Shown one piece after another: positions 10,724 to 22,074 of a DNA stretch of 64,000 nucleotides (position 1 is its first letter; every line of letters begins with the position of its first letter). Under the pieces are notes generated by a model. It saw only the letters and a list, made by a program, of their open reading frames with translations, ran no database searches and was not told where the DNA came from. The position numbers and the translations under genes are program-made. Location of the stretch: positions 27,212,716 through 27,276,715 of the forward strand of contig NC_035176.2 in NCBI RefSeq assembly GCF_001659605.2. The letters run 5' to 3'. The stretch is from Manihot esculenta. Its lineage: Eukaryota; Streptophyta; Magnoliopsida; Malpighiales; Euphorbiaceae.

Positions 10724-12022
10724 ATGGGTAGAAAATCCACAGCCTGTAGACACCCATACTTTAGAGGTCAATCCAGTAGACAGTCTGAGGCTCCTAGGTC
10801 CCCCTCCCCAGACCCTCCTGCCTCTCCCCCCTTTGAGTTTCCTGTAGTTAGAGAGGAGGATCCAGCTTTTCAGCCTTTTTCTCTCAGGTTTGTTCATCCT
10901 GGGAGAACTGTTCATGCTAATAGTGTTCAGCTCTTTCGCTCTCAGGGATTCCTTCAGCCCTTCAGAGTCCAGGGTTGGGAGCACCTTCTTATCACTCCAT
11001 CAGACACCCATCCTAGGATTGTTAGAGAGTTCTATGCAAACCTACACACCTTTACCAGTCACACTCCCCCCCACCTGGTCAGTTTTGTAAATGGTCAGAA
11101 AGTTTTCCTCACTCCTGACATCATTGCTCGGCATCTAGGTGTCTCCAACTCTGGGGCTGTTGTCTCCACCACTCATAAATGGATCACTGGTGAAGTCTCT
11201 TCCCTTCACTAGACTAGGATTATTTCAGGAGACGTAGATCGTGAGGAGCCCTCTAGGCTTAAGGCCTGTGACCTCACCACTCTTCCTAAAGTTGTTCACC
11301 ACATAGTCACCTATGAGATTCTCCCTAGAGCGGGTCATAGGACTGCACTCTCCTACTCTGACATGTTTGTAGTGTCTTGTCTGCTAGAGGGTCGAGCCCT
11401 TAACCTGCCACATATTATGATTCACTCTATAGCAGACTCCCTTAGGCTGAGTCGAGGTTGTCTCCCCTTTGGCCGTCATCTCACTCTTCTTCTTCGAGCT
11501 CTAGGGGTTGACCCAGGTACCGAGTATGCTTTACCCTTGTCCAGTGAGTATACCCCCTACACTGAGGCTACCCTCTACCACATGGGTTTGACTAGGAGAG
11601 GCAATGTTTTTTATAATTCTAGGAGAGATTTTGCAGCCCGCAGAGCAGCACATGCAGCAGCACAGGCACATGATGTTTCTGATGAGGAGTCAGATGATGT
11701 TTCTCCTGCTGATCTTGAGACAGAGCGAGCTCCCAGAGGCGATGCTAGTATCGGGCGGTCCACCGAGCAGGGTACATCTTCTCGGACTGCATCTGATCTG
11801 TATGATGCCATGGGTCGTCTGGAGCTGCAGGTTGCTCAGATGTTTGATCGCTAGGCTCAGATGTCTGATCACCAGACTCAGATATCTGATCGCCAGACTC
11901 AGATGGAGCAGCAGTTAGCATGACTTACAGACCAGCAGCAGACCCTGATCAAGCAGCAAAGACAGATTTTGCACTTCCTTCAGCAGTCATCTGGAGTGCC
12001 ACCTCCTCAGCCTCCTCAGTGA
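10724..12022 (+). pseudogene. Copia A third ORF (env-position), plant transposon-like domain, broken
   Basis: The ATG at 10724 opens MGRKSTACRHPYFRGQ, matching copia B. The core (LVREFYANL, ILPR-GHRTALSYSDMFVVSCLLEGR, CLPFGRHLTLLLRALGV in the intact copy) resembles the 'putative plant transposon protein' domain (Pfam Transposase_32 type) that plant retroelements often carry; this is from family knowledge, not a search. The tail is Gln-rich, with repeated D-R/H-Q-T-Q-M/I units. Breaks: TAG at about 11211 and TAG at about 11852 (both CAG in copia B) and a TGA near 11920. Sireviruses often have an env-like gene here; no membrane segment is convincing in this one. Confidence 0.7.
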
Positions 12023-12098
12023 TCCTTTTGTTTATATAGTTGCTCTTATTTTTTTCTCCTCTTTTAGTATTGTGATATTTTTTGTTTTTGATGATGTC

Positions 12099-12464
12099 AA
12101 AAGGGGGAGAATGGTATAATGGTACTCTTTTGGTTTTATGGATGTTGATACATTGATATCTTTTGGTTTTATGGATGTTGATACATTGATATCTATTTGA
12201 CTCATGATTATTGTACATAATTATAGCTCTTCTTAAGATGCATTTTTTGTTGGAACTCATTCATTCATATAGGATCCATTGCATCTCATTGCATTGAGTC
12301 AAAACCTCCCTTATGTGTCTTCTCACATTTTAAATATGGCATAAAGTATTTTTGACAGGGGGAGCACATTAAGGGGGAGTATATTTTTTAAAATTCACGC
12401 ACTACACTTATGGTTATTATCTTATTGTTTACCAATTGTTTGTCATCATCAAAAAGGGGGAGAT
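12099..12464 (+). promoter_or_regulatory. Multiple polypurine tracts of copia A
   Basis: AAAGGGGGAG-type tracts occur at 12099-12110, 12357-12364, 12370-12379 and 12451-12462, the last one just before the LTR. Repeated polypurine tracts of this kind are a described Sirevirus signature. A perfect 33-bp tandem duplication lies between them (12128-12160, 12161-12193). Confidence 0.85.
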
Positions 12465-13640
12465 TGTTGAACCTAAATATTCTAATCCTTGTGTTTGATG
12501 ATTAATAAACAATTGGTGTGCTACTAATCATCTTCAAAGTGTTTGTGTTGAGTTTGTAGGTCCCTTACTAACAAGAATGAAATTGCTTCAATCTCAAAAG
12601 AGAAAAATGCCTATTTTGGAAGCATACCACAAGAAAGGGATAAGAAAGTATTTTGGTTTATGCTTTGTTAAATTTTATTCATTGTGAATTTCAATTAATT
12701 AATTGTGATGGCTCAAGGTTTCTTTCATTTCTAAAAAGTTCTTTTAGATATGGCCAAACTTTAAGTAATTGACTTTCAGGGACTAAAATGAAATTTTCCA
12801 AAAGAAGTGATTTTGAAATTATTCTTTATCAAAATAATAGATTCAAAAATATAGGTTGCAAAAATTCAAACGGTTTGAAAAATGGATTTTTATAGCCTAA
12901 GTTATGATTTTTCAAAGAATTTAATGAAATATTTTTTTGCCCCCTAAAGCCAACTTTCGGCTTCCGAAAGTCAGGGTCAGAGACGAAAGTCCCACATGTT
13001 CGGCCGCCGAACATTGACTTTCGGCCATCGAAAGTGTGTTTTCAGCCTGCCCCCTAAAGTGCATCCTTCGGCTTCCGAAAGTGAGGAACAGAGACGAAAG
13101 TCCTGTATGTTCAGCCGCCGAACATTGACTTTCGGCCGCCGAAGGTGGTTTGCTCCCTAAACAAAATGTTTGGCTTCCGAAATTGAAGGACAGAGGCAAA
13201 AGTCACCTATGTTCGGCCGCCGAACATTACCTTCGGTCGCCGAAAGTGTGCTTTTAAGTCTGCCTCCGAAGCCTAATGTTCGGCTTCCGAAAGAGAGGGA
13301 CAGAGACGAAAGTCCCACAAGTTCGGCCGCCGAACTATGACTTTAGGCCGCCGAAAGTCCTTTTTTAAAGAGTGATATTCTTCACCTCAATTGGTTCGGC
13401 CGCCGAACTTTAGCTTAGGCCTCCGAACCTGAATTTTTCTGAGAAAGATATAACGGTTATTTCTGAACATAAACGACTCTATTTGTATTTAATGCACCCC
13501 CAACGACCATATTTATGACTGAACTATAAATACAATGAGTTTTTGATATGAAAAGGTTACAACAACTATCTAAGCAAATATTTATTGAGATTACAGCATT
13601 TTTCATTCTCTCTCTCTCAAAACCTTGAGCCAAAACATTG
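12465..13640 (+). repeat. Copia A 3' LTR, first part
   Basis: It starts tgttgaacctaaat directly after the last polypurine tract. A tandem array of four units of about 110 bp (about 12945-13370) carries dyads (TTCGGCTTCCGAAAG, TTCGGCCGCCGAAC) and GAGACGAAAGTC blocks. TATAAAT is at 13525-13531. The LTR is cut at 13640 by copia B; target duplication cattg is at 13636-13640. Confidence 0.93.
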
Positions 13641-14338
13641 TGTTGTCCCTTGAGGCAACCCAAGAGGGGGGGTGAATTGGGTTTATAAAAAATTTAATGG
13701 CAAAGACAAGAAATTAGAAGAGAATGGGGAAGAGAAAAATCAACACAAAGATTTATAGAGGTTCAGCTATCCAAGCCTACGTCCTCTCCTCAAGGTCCAC
13801 TTGAGAGTTCAACTCCACTATCAAATCTTCTTTGGGTGAAGATCAAAACCCTTACAATCTTAGAGTAAGCCTTTGCTCTTTACAAATCTCTTTTTCCACT
13901 CAAGAGCAATTCTTTGCTCAATGCCACACTCACAACAACAGAATCTCTCAATCAACCTTTACTCACTCAGAGAAGCCAATCAATTACAACTCAAAACAAG
14001 CTTTCAAGAAATCAATGCTTTGACTCAAGGTTTTGAGAGAGAGAGAATTAAAAAAGCTGTAATCTCAATAAATATTTGCTTAGATGGTTGTTGTAACCTC
14101 TTCACATCAAAAGCAAGTTGTATTTATAGTTCTATCATAAATATGGCCATTAGGGATGCATTAAATGCAAATAGAGCCGTTTATGTTCAAAAATAACCGT
14201 TATACCGTGCCCAGAAAAACTCAGGTTCGGCGGCCTAAGCTTAGAGTTCGACGGCCGAACCATTTGAGGTGAAGAAACTATTCCTTTAAAAAAGAACTTT
14301 CGGCGGCCTAAAGTCAGAGTTCGGCGGCCGAACTTGGG
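13641..14338 (-). repeat. Copia B 3' LTR, part left of G2
   Basis: It reads from tgttgtcccttgagg up to the G2 insertion; the last five bases ttggg (14334-14338) are the G2 target duplication. It includes the transcribed half of the LTR and two or three dyads near 14222-14336. Confidence 0.93.
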
Positions 14339-16738
14339 TGTAATACCCGGCTAGACTCCGGTATCGGAATTCCTACCGTCCGGTGGAATCTCGGATGTCA
14401 GAAACCTCTAGAAGGGTAAAACCATGTTTTATGAAATGTTTTAATGTATTTTACGTTTTTAAGCAAAAAGGAAATTGAGTTTTTGAATGAAATAGACCAA
14501 AGGAGGCTTTGCCAGGTTCGGCCGCCGAAAGTGAGGTTCGGCCGCCGAACATGGTGGGGTTTTGGGAGCGCTTTAGGCCTCCGAAAGCCTTGTTTGAAAG
14601 ACTCAAGGTTCGGCCGCCGAACCTCATGTTCGGCCGCCGAACATGCATGAGGTGTGGGGGCACGTTAGGCCGCCGAAAGGTGGCAGAACCTGCCCTATAA
14701 GAGACCCCGTGACCGAAACAGGCGAGGTTTTCTCTCCCATTTCGGCCGACGGTAAGCTTTAGCCCTCCTATGGTCATTTTGAGTGTTTTCCCTCAAATCC
14801 TTTAGATCTTAACAAGTTATATCTTGTTTTTGAAGAGTTTTAAAGTTTAAGCAAGTTTTGGAGCTTTGAAGTTCAAGAACTCGAATCTCCCCATCTTCGA
14901 GCTAGGATCGTTTCTCTCTCGATCTTCAAGAGGTAAGAGCCGATCTCTAGTTCTATATGTGTTTTAAGTAAGTTTTATGCAAGTTTTTGGGGTAGAAATG
15001 CATGAGTAGGCTTGATGGGTTTTTATGAAAAATCCATGGTTTTAATGTGTGTTTATGTGCAATGTGGCTTGCTTGTGTGTTGTAGTTGGGGTTTAAGCTT
15101 GTTGGAGACCCCTAGGAGCTTGTATGCTTGAGTATGCTTGTTGTAGAATAGGTTTATGCATGATTGGTTGTGTAGGGGGTTGTTTTGGGCATGAAGAACC
15201 AAGTTTCTGCCCTTTGGCAGAAACCAGGTTCGGCAGCCGAAGGTACTTTCGGCCGCCGAACCAGCTTGGGAGGCAGCTTTAGGCTGCCGAAGCTTGCCCC
15301 CGAAAGTTTGAGTTTCGGCCGCCGAAGGTGCCGCCGAACATGCATGAGTTTCGTCTCTGTCTGGGAGTTTCGGCCGCCGAAGGTGCCGCCGAACCTGCCT
15401 GACTTTCGGCTCTGGAGGGACTTTCGGCCGCCGAAGGTGCCGCCGAAAGTGCCCTTCCCAGCCTTTTCTTGCATGTTTTCTAGGGATGTTTTGAGGTGTT
15501 TTTAGGAGGTTTTTGGGGGTATGTTTAGAGTTATGTTCTTGTTGTTTGGTGCCTCATTTGAGTCCACCTGTGTAGGTTCGGACCCGAGGACCCGAGACCC
15601 CCGGTTGTGAGATAGTCTTTCAGAGTCCGTCGTTAAAGCTTCGGTCACCAGGTGAGTGGGATCATTCCCTAAGTTTTTAAGTAATGAATAAATGAACAAA
15701 TGAATGAATCTGATAGCATACTCATGCATCATAAATGCCATGCGATGTTTCAGGATGTTTGCATTAGAAATTCACGAATATGTTGCATTGCATAATTTGA
15801 TGTTGATGTGGATGGTTGTTGGATGATCCATAGTCCTCTGATGTTATGTTATGATGATATGTTATGGACGACCAGCGAGGCCCATTCTACGCCCCTGGTA
15901 CTATGTAAGAGAAAGTCCAGTGAGGCCCATTCTACGCCCCTGGCATTTGGAATGTTATGTTATGTTATGTAAGAGAAAGTCCAGTGAGGCCCATTCTACG
16001 CCCCTGGAATTTGGAGATGTTGAGGACTAATGGTGACAATACCATCCTTTATGTGATTAAATGTGATGTGTTGCATTTCATGAAAGCATGTAAAGTAAAA
16101 GTTATGTTATTTAATGTTCTTAATAAAATGAATAATAATATACCTAAAAAGTGTAGAATTAAAGCAAATGCTAATAATAAAATGGAGAATAAAATACCTA
16201 AAAATGGAGGAATTAATATCATGTTTTTACTTTTTGCTCACTGGGCTTTTTAGCTCACCCCTCTCCCCTAACCCCAGTCTTGCAGGTACCGTGTAGATAG
16301 AGAAGTCAGCAAGAGTAAGAGAAGTTTATGTAATAGCATAGCTGTGGACATGGTTTATTCATAATGTAAAAGTATGTTATGTAATAAAGTGTAAGTTTTA
16401 TAGTGTGCTTGACTAGAGTCTGTTGTAATCCCTTAAATACATGAGATAAATGTTTTATGATGTTTATGTAACCCAAGCCTGCTATATGTTATGTACCCCA
16501 TTGGAGTATTTGTTGAGGACTCCAATGAGGGGTTTATGTTATGTTTATGCATGCACAGGCTAGGCTGGGTAAAGAAATGTGTAAATGAAAGAAAAGTTTA
16601 AATTTTTATGTATGTTTTGGTTCATGTATGGGATTGAACAGGTTCACAGGATGTATGTTTGGCTTGCTACGGGTTCCGGCGGCCTTAAGTCGACCTGGAT
16701 CCTAGCGCCGGTAGCGGTCCGGTTTTCGGGTCGTTACA
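14339..16738 (+). repeat. 5' LTR of G2 (2400 bp)
   Basis: TATAAG lies at 14696-14701, just after a dyad cluster at 14518-14685. A second dyad cluster spans about 15230-15450. Hairpin minisatellite units with CCCATTCTACG loops are at 15868-16008. The LTR ends gtcgttaca. Confidence 0.95.
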
Positions 16739-16741
16739 GAA

Positions 16742-16753
16742 TGGTATCAGAGC
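16742..16753 (+). promoter_or_regulatory. Primer binding site of G2
   Basis: tggtatcagagc is complementary to the 3' end of initiator tRNA-Met and starts three bases after the LTR. Confidence 0.9.
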
Positions 16754-16978
16754 CCTAGGTTCATATGGTCGGACCTAGAGTGTCGGGCTCATAGATGTTA
16801 TAGAAAGGTCAAGCACAATAGGAAATCATGTCCACTAGGATAGGATGTAGAGTCCTGTCTTGCATGAAAGTATGATATGCCTTGTTCTGTGATATGTATA
16901 TGATGTGGGTTCATGTGTTTCCACATGAACCATTTGATGCTAATGTTTTGTTATCTGTGCTGTTTTTCAGTAAACAGA

Positions 16979-19900
16979 ATGCGAGGAACTCGTCGATCAG
17001 CTAGATTGACTAGAGTACCACCGGAGGATGAGGGCACGAGCGCCCGTCCTCCAGCATTGCCAAGGGCAATGTCAAGTAGGTCCAAAAGGGACAGAGCAGT
17101 GAGGGACCCTAGAAGGTCCTTGGATCTGGGTAGAAGCAGATCAGTAAGGGGTACAGTTCAGGAAAGAATGGCAGTTGATGGAGAAGAAGAGATGGACGTG
17201 GAGCAGAGGAGGGATGGTAACCTTGGTGTAAACATGCCAGAAGAGGGCATGGGTGAGTCTCAGGGAGGCACTCAGGCCTCGGGGTTTGTTCCACCACCCC
17301 AGTACCCACCTTTTTCACCATACCCCGGGTATTCGATGGGAAGTACATCGGATTACCCCAGTTTTAATCCTTACCCTTCTCACATGCCGTATCCACCTTT
17401 CTACCCACAGTATCCACAGTACCCTATGTACCCACCTCCATCCTTCCATCCAGGCACAGCAAACCCTATCCCAGGGGATGTCGCACCACCACCACCAGCA
17501 GAACCCACAGTTCCAGAAACCCAAAGACCTCAACCTACCTCATCTGGAGGGAGCAAGGCCAAGATGACCGACTATATGAAGTTGGGTGCTCCCCAGTTTG
17601 ATACCGGTGATGATCCGTTTGTGTACCTGGAGAAGGTCAAAACAATTACAGATGAGATAGGTGCTGATGACAGCAGAGCCATTCAGATGGCTGGTTTCAC
17701 CCTGAAATGCAAAAAGGCCCGTGAGTGGTTCAGGGCTATGTGAAACCGAGGGTGGACAATCTTTCATGGGAGGAGTTTGCGAATGAGTTCGCAGGATGGG
17801 CGTTCCCTGACAGTTCCAGGGAGCTGAAGATGATTGAGTTTGAACAGCTGAAGCAGACAGACGAAATGGGTGTCGATGAGTACACCGATAGATTCTTAGA
17901 GTTGTTGCCGTTTGCTGGGCAACATCTGGACACAGATCCGAAGAAGTCAAGGAGGTATATCATGAGGCTCCATTCCAGGTATTCCTCCTTGGTTCAGTCA
18001 GCTGATAGAGAAAGTTTCCATGCCATTGTAGACATGGCCAGGAGAATGGAGGCTAGTGCAATCATCGAGGGGACAGTTAAACAGTCAGTGACACAGCCGT
18101 CTGGTTCCAAGACCCCAGGTGGGGGAAGGATTGACCCTTCATCCTTGAGTTCAGCTAGTAAGAAGTGGGGCAGTACCACTAAGAAACCAAAGAAGAATAA
18201 GTTCTGGAGCAAGATCAAATCAGGTCTGGGATTAGGAAGTGGCTCAAGCTCTGGTGCTGATAATGCAGTGTGTGCAAGGTGTGGTAAGCTACACAGAGGG
18301 GTATGCCGTTTTGGGACAACAGCCTGTTACAGGTGTGGGCAGGAGGGACACATGTCCATGGAGTGTCCTAGAGCAGTTCCTATGGCGCGGCCCCAGCAGA
18401 CTACTTCAGGTAGTGTGGCACAGCCAGCAGCTTCAGCCGCGACACAGGCCAGTGGCAGAGGCCGAGGGAGAGGGTCAGCCTCTTCTTCATCAGCTTACAG
18501 AGGGGAAGGTCCGTCAGCTCCAGCACGGATCTTCACTATGACACAGCAGGAGGCAAACGCATCCAACACCGTGGTGTCAGGTAATATCATCATTGGTTGT
18601 TCAGATGCTTATGCCTTAATGGACCCGGGTGCATCCCATTCTTTTGTTTCTCCGAGAGCGGTCGAGAGGTTGGGTTTGATGGTCTCTGGGTTAGAGTGTC
18701 CCCTATGGGTCAGTGGACCCAAGTGTGACCCGTCAGTGGCAGAGTCAGTCTGCCAGTACAGTCCAGTTTTCATAGAGGGAAGATGCCTATCCGCCGACCT
18801 TGTGGTTCTAGACTTGACAGATTTTGACGTCATTCTAGGGATGGATTGGCTATCTACCCATGGTGCTACCTTGGATTGCAGAGACAAGGTAGTTAAGTTC
18901 AGATGTCAGGATGGGTCAGAGGTTGTCTTTAGAGGAGACAGGGGGAGTACACCTAGAGGTTTGATATCAGCCCTACAGGCTCGTAGGCTACTCAGGAGGG
19001 GTTGTCGGGGTTATCTAGCTCATGTGAGAGAGCTAGACAGAGATGTCAGAGAGCCCGCCTCAGTGCCTGTGGTTAGAGAGTTCTTAGATGTTTTCCCAGA
19101 CGAACTGCCAGGTTTACCGCCTCCGAGGGAGATAGAGTTCGAGATAGAATTGATGCCAGGAACCAGACCGATCTCTATCCCTCCCTACAGGATGGCGCCA
19201 GCAGAGCTGAAAGAGCTTAAAGAACAGTTGCAAGAGCTGGTAGACAAGGGTTTCATCCGACCGAGTACCTCACCTTGGGGTGCTCCAGTGTTGTTCGTGA
19301 AAAAGAAGGATGGATCCCTTAGACTTTGTATCGACTACAGACAGTTGAACAAAGTCACTACCAAGAACAAGTACCCGTTGCCTAGGATCGATGATCTATT
19401 CGACCAGCTATCAGGAGCAGGTTGTTTCTCCAAAATAGATCTGAGATCTGGGTATCATCAGCTGAGGATCAGAGATGAAGACGTGCCAAAGACAGCTTTC
19501 AGAACCAGATATGGGCACTATGAGTTCCTAGTGATGCCGTTCGGGTTAACAAACGCCCCTGCAGCATTCATGGATCTCATGAACAGAGTATTTAGCCAAT
19601 ACCTGGATCACTTCGTTATTGTCTTCATAGATGATATCTTAGTGTATTCCAGGAATGCAGAAGAGCATGCCCATCATCTGCGGTTGGTCTTGCAGACTTT
19701 GAGGGAACATGGCTTGTATGCCAAGTTCTCTAAATGTGAGTTCTGGCTGAGGAGCATTTCGTTCTTGGGGCATGTAGTGTCAGAGAATGGTATTGAGGTG
19801 GACCCCAAGAAGACAGAAACTGTGGCTAACTGGCCTAGACCCACTTCAGTGACAGAGATTAGAAGTTTCTTGGGTTTGGCTGGTTACTACAGGAGGTTCG

Positions 19901-21966
19901 TTCAGGACTTGTCAAAGATAGCAGCTCCTCTGACCAGGTTAACCAAGAAGAATCAGAAATTTCTGTGGACCGACCAGTGCGAAGAGAGTTTTGAAGAGCT
20001 TAAGAAGAGGTTGACTTCAGCACCAGTTTTAGCTCTGCCATCTAGTGATGAGGACTTTACAGTCTTTTGTGATGCATCCCGTGTGGGACTGGGTTGTGTA
20101 CTGATGCAGAATGAGAGGGTGATTGCTTATGCTTCTAGGCAGCTGAAGAAGCATGAGTTGAATTACCCCACACATGACCTTGAGATGGCAGCAGTAATCT
20201 TTGCACTCAAGATGTGGAGGCACTACCTCTATGGGGTAAAATGTGAGATCTTTACAGATCATAAGAGCCTGCAGCACATCCTGAGTCAAAGAGATTTGAA
20301 TTTGAGACAGAGAAGATGGGTAGAACTGCTCAGTGACTACGATTGCAAAATCCAGTATCATCCGGGTAAGGCTAATGTAGTAGCTGATGCCTTAAGCCGG
20401 AAATCACTCGGCAGTCTATCCCACATCACGGCAGAACGAAGACCAGTAGTAAAGGAGTTCTACAAGCTCATCGAAGAAGGGCTGCAGTTAGAGTTGTCGG
20501 GTACAGGTGCCTTGTTGGCTCAGATGAAAGTGACACCCGTGTTCCTTGAGCAAGTTGCTCAGAAACAGCATGAGGACCCCGAGTTAGTGAAGATTGCCAG
20601 GACTGTTCAGTCAGGCAATGATAGTGAGTTCAGATTCGACAGTAAGGGGATTCTCCGCTATGGGAGTCGATTATGTGTACCAGACGACATAGGGCTAAAA
20701 GGAGACATTATGAGAGAGGCTCATAGTGCTAGATACAGCATTCACCCCGGAGCCACCAAGATGTATCAAGATTTGAAGAAAGTTTATTGGTGGCCAGCAA
20801 TGAAGAAAGAAGTGGCACAGTTCGTGTCAGCCTGCGAAGTGTGTCAGAGGGTGAAGCTGGAACATCAGAAGCCAGCTGGAATGCTTAACCCGCTACCTAT
20901 TCCAGAATGGAAATGGGAAAATATAGCTATGGACTTCGTAGTAGGGTTACCGGCGGCGTCCAACAGAGTGGACTCCATATGGGTGATTGTGGACAGACTC
21001 ACCAAATCTGCTCACTTCATTCCTGTCAGGAGTGGCTATTCTGTGGACAAGTTGGCGCAGGTGTATGTGGACGAGATCGTCAGGCTGCATGGGGTTCCCG
21101 TTTTGATAGTATCAGATAGAGGGCCCCAGTTCACCTCCAGGTTTTGGCGGAGTCTGCAGAATGCCATGGGTACTAGGTTGGATTTCAGTACTGCCTTCCA
21201 CCCCCAGACTGATGGACAGTCAGAAAGAACCATCCAGACTATCGAGGATATGCTCAGAATGTGTGTGCTGGACTTTGGCGGTTCTTGGAGGCAGCATCTA
21301 CCTTTGGTGGAGTTTGCCTACAATAACAGCCATCATGCTAGCATCGGGATGGCTCCATATGAAGCTTTGTACGGAAGGAAGTGCAGATCACCTGTTTGCT
21401 GGGAGGAAGTTGGAGAGAAGGCCTTGGCAGGGCCTGAGCTAGTAGAGATTACCAGCAGGGTGGTACCCATAATCAGAGAAAGAATCAAGACTGCTGCAAG
21501 CAGACAGAGGAGTTATGCAGACATCCGCAGAAGGCAGTTAGAGTTTCAGGAGGGGGATCTGGTATTGCTTAAGGTGTCTCCAATGAAGGGAGTGGTTCGC
21601 TTCGGGAAGAAAGGTAAACTAGCCCCACGATACATCGGACCCTTTGAAATCTTGCAAAAGATTGGGAATGTGTCGTACAAGCTAGATTTACCTGCTTCAA
21701 TGGCAAGAATCCATCCGGTTTTCCATATTTCGATGTTGAGGAAGTTTGTGTCAGATCCGAGCAAGGTTCTTAGTGAGCCTGATGTGGAGGTCCAAGAGGA
21801 TCTCACCTATGTTGAACAGCCAGTACGGATCATAGACACGCAGATCAGAAAGTTAAGAAACAAGGAAATCCCGATGGTGAAAGTCCTGTGGAACCACCAC
21901 AACTTGGAAGAATGCACTTGGGAGACACGGGAGTCTATGCTCCAGCAGTACCCTCAGCTCTTTTAA
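16979..21966 (+). pseudogene. G2 gag-pol polyprotein (one frameshift in gag)
   Basis: ATG at 16979 opens MRGTRRSARL. Domains in order: basic and Pro/Tyr-rich N terminus ([18 protein letters not shown]), retrotransposon gag domain, CCHC knuckle ([14 protein letters not shown]), aspartic protease with DPGA rather than DTGA/DSGA ([14 protein letters not shown]), RT with FIDD ([14 protein letters not shown]), RNase H ([20 protein letters not shown]), integrase with HHCC and DDE regions ([14 protein letters not shown]), and chromodomain-like tail ([16 protein letters not shown]). Compared with G3, one A is missing at about 17732; gag stops at 17743, and the frame from 17725 to 21966 stays open for 1413 codons. 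The span of 4988 bases is exactly one less than in G3. Sequencing error cannot be excluded. Confidence 0.93.
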
Positions 21967-22037
21967 GGTTAGATCCCTATGTGTTAATGTGCTTAGTATG
22001 TATAATTATATGTTTGCCATGTTATGTGTTGTTTGGT

Positions 22038-22074
22038 GAACATTCGGGGACGAATGTTCTTAAGGGGGGAAGAA
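22038..22074 (+). promoter_or_regulatory. Pre-PPT hairpin and polypurine tract of G2
   Basis: The inverted repeat GAACATTCG / CGAATGTTC occupies 22038-22059, then taaggggggaagaa leads into the LTR at 22075. Confidence 0.85.

Noticed and set aside
13640..14340. Short frames around 13832-14196 and 43708-44072
   Set aside because: They lie in the copia LTR, differ between copies only neutrally, and have no domain.
15868..16008. Regular hairpin repeats resembling a CRISPR array
   Set aside because: Plant LTR context, only two to three degenerate units, spacers not unique, no cas genes.
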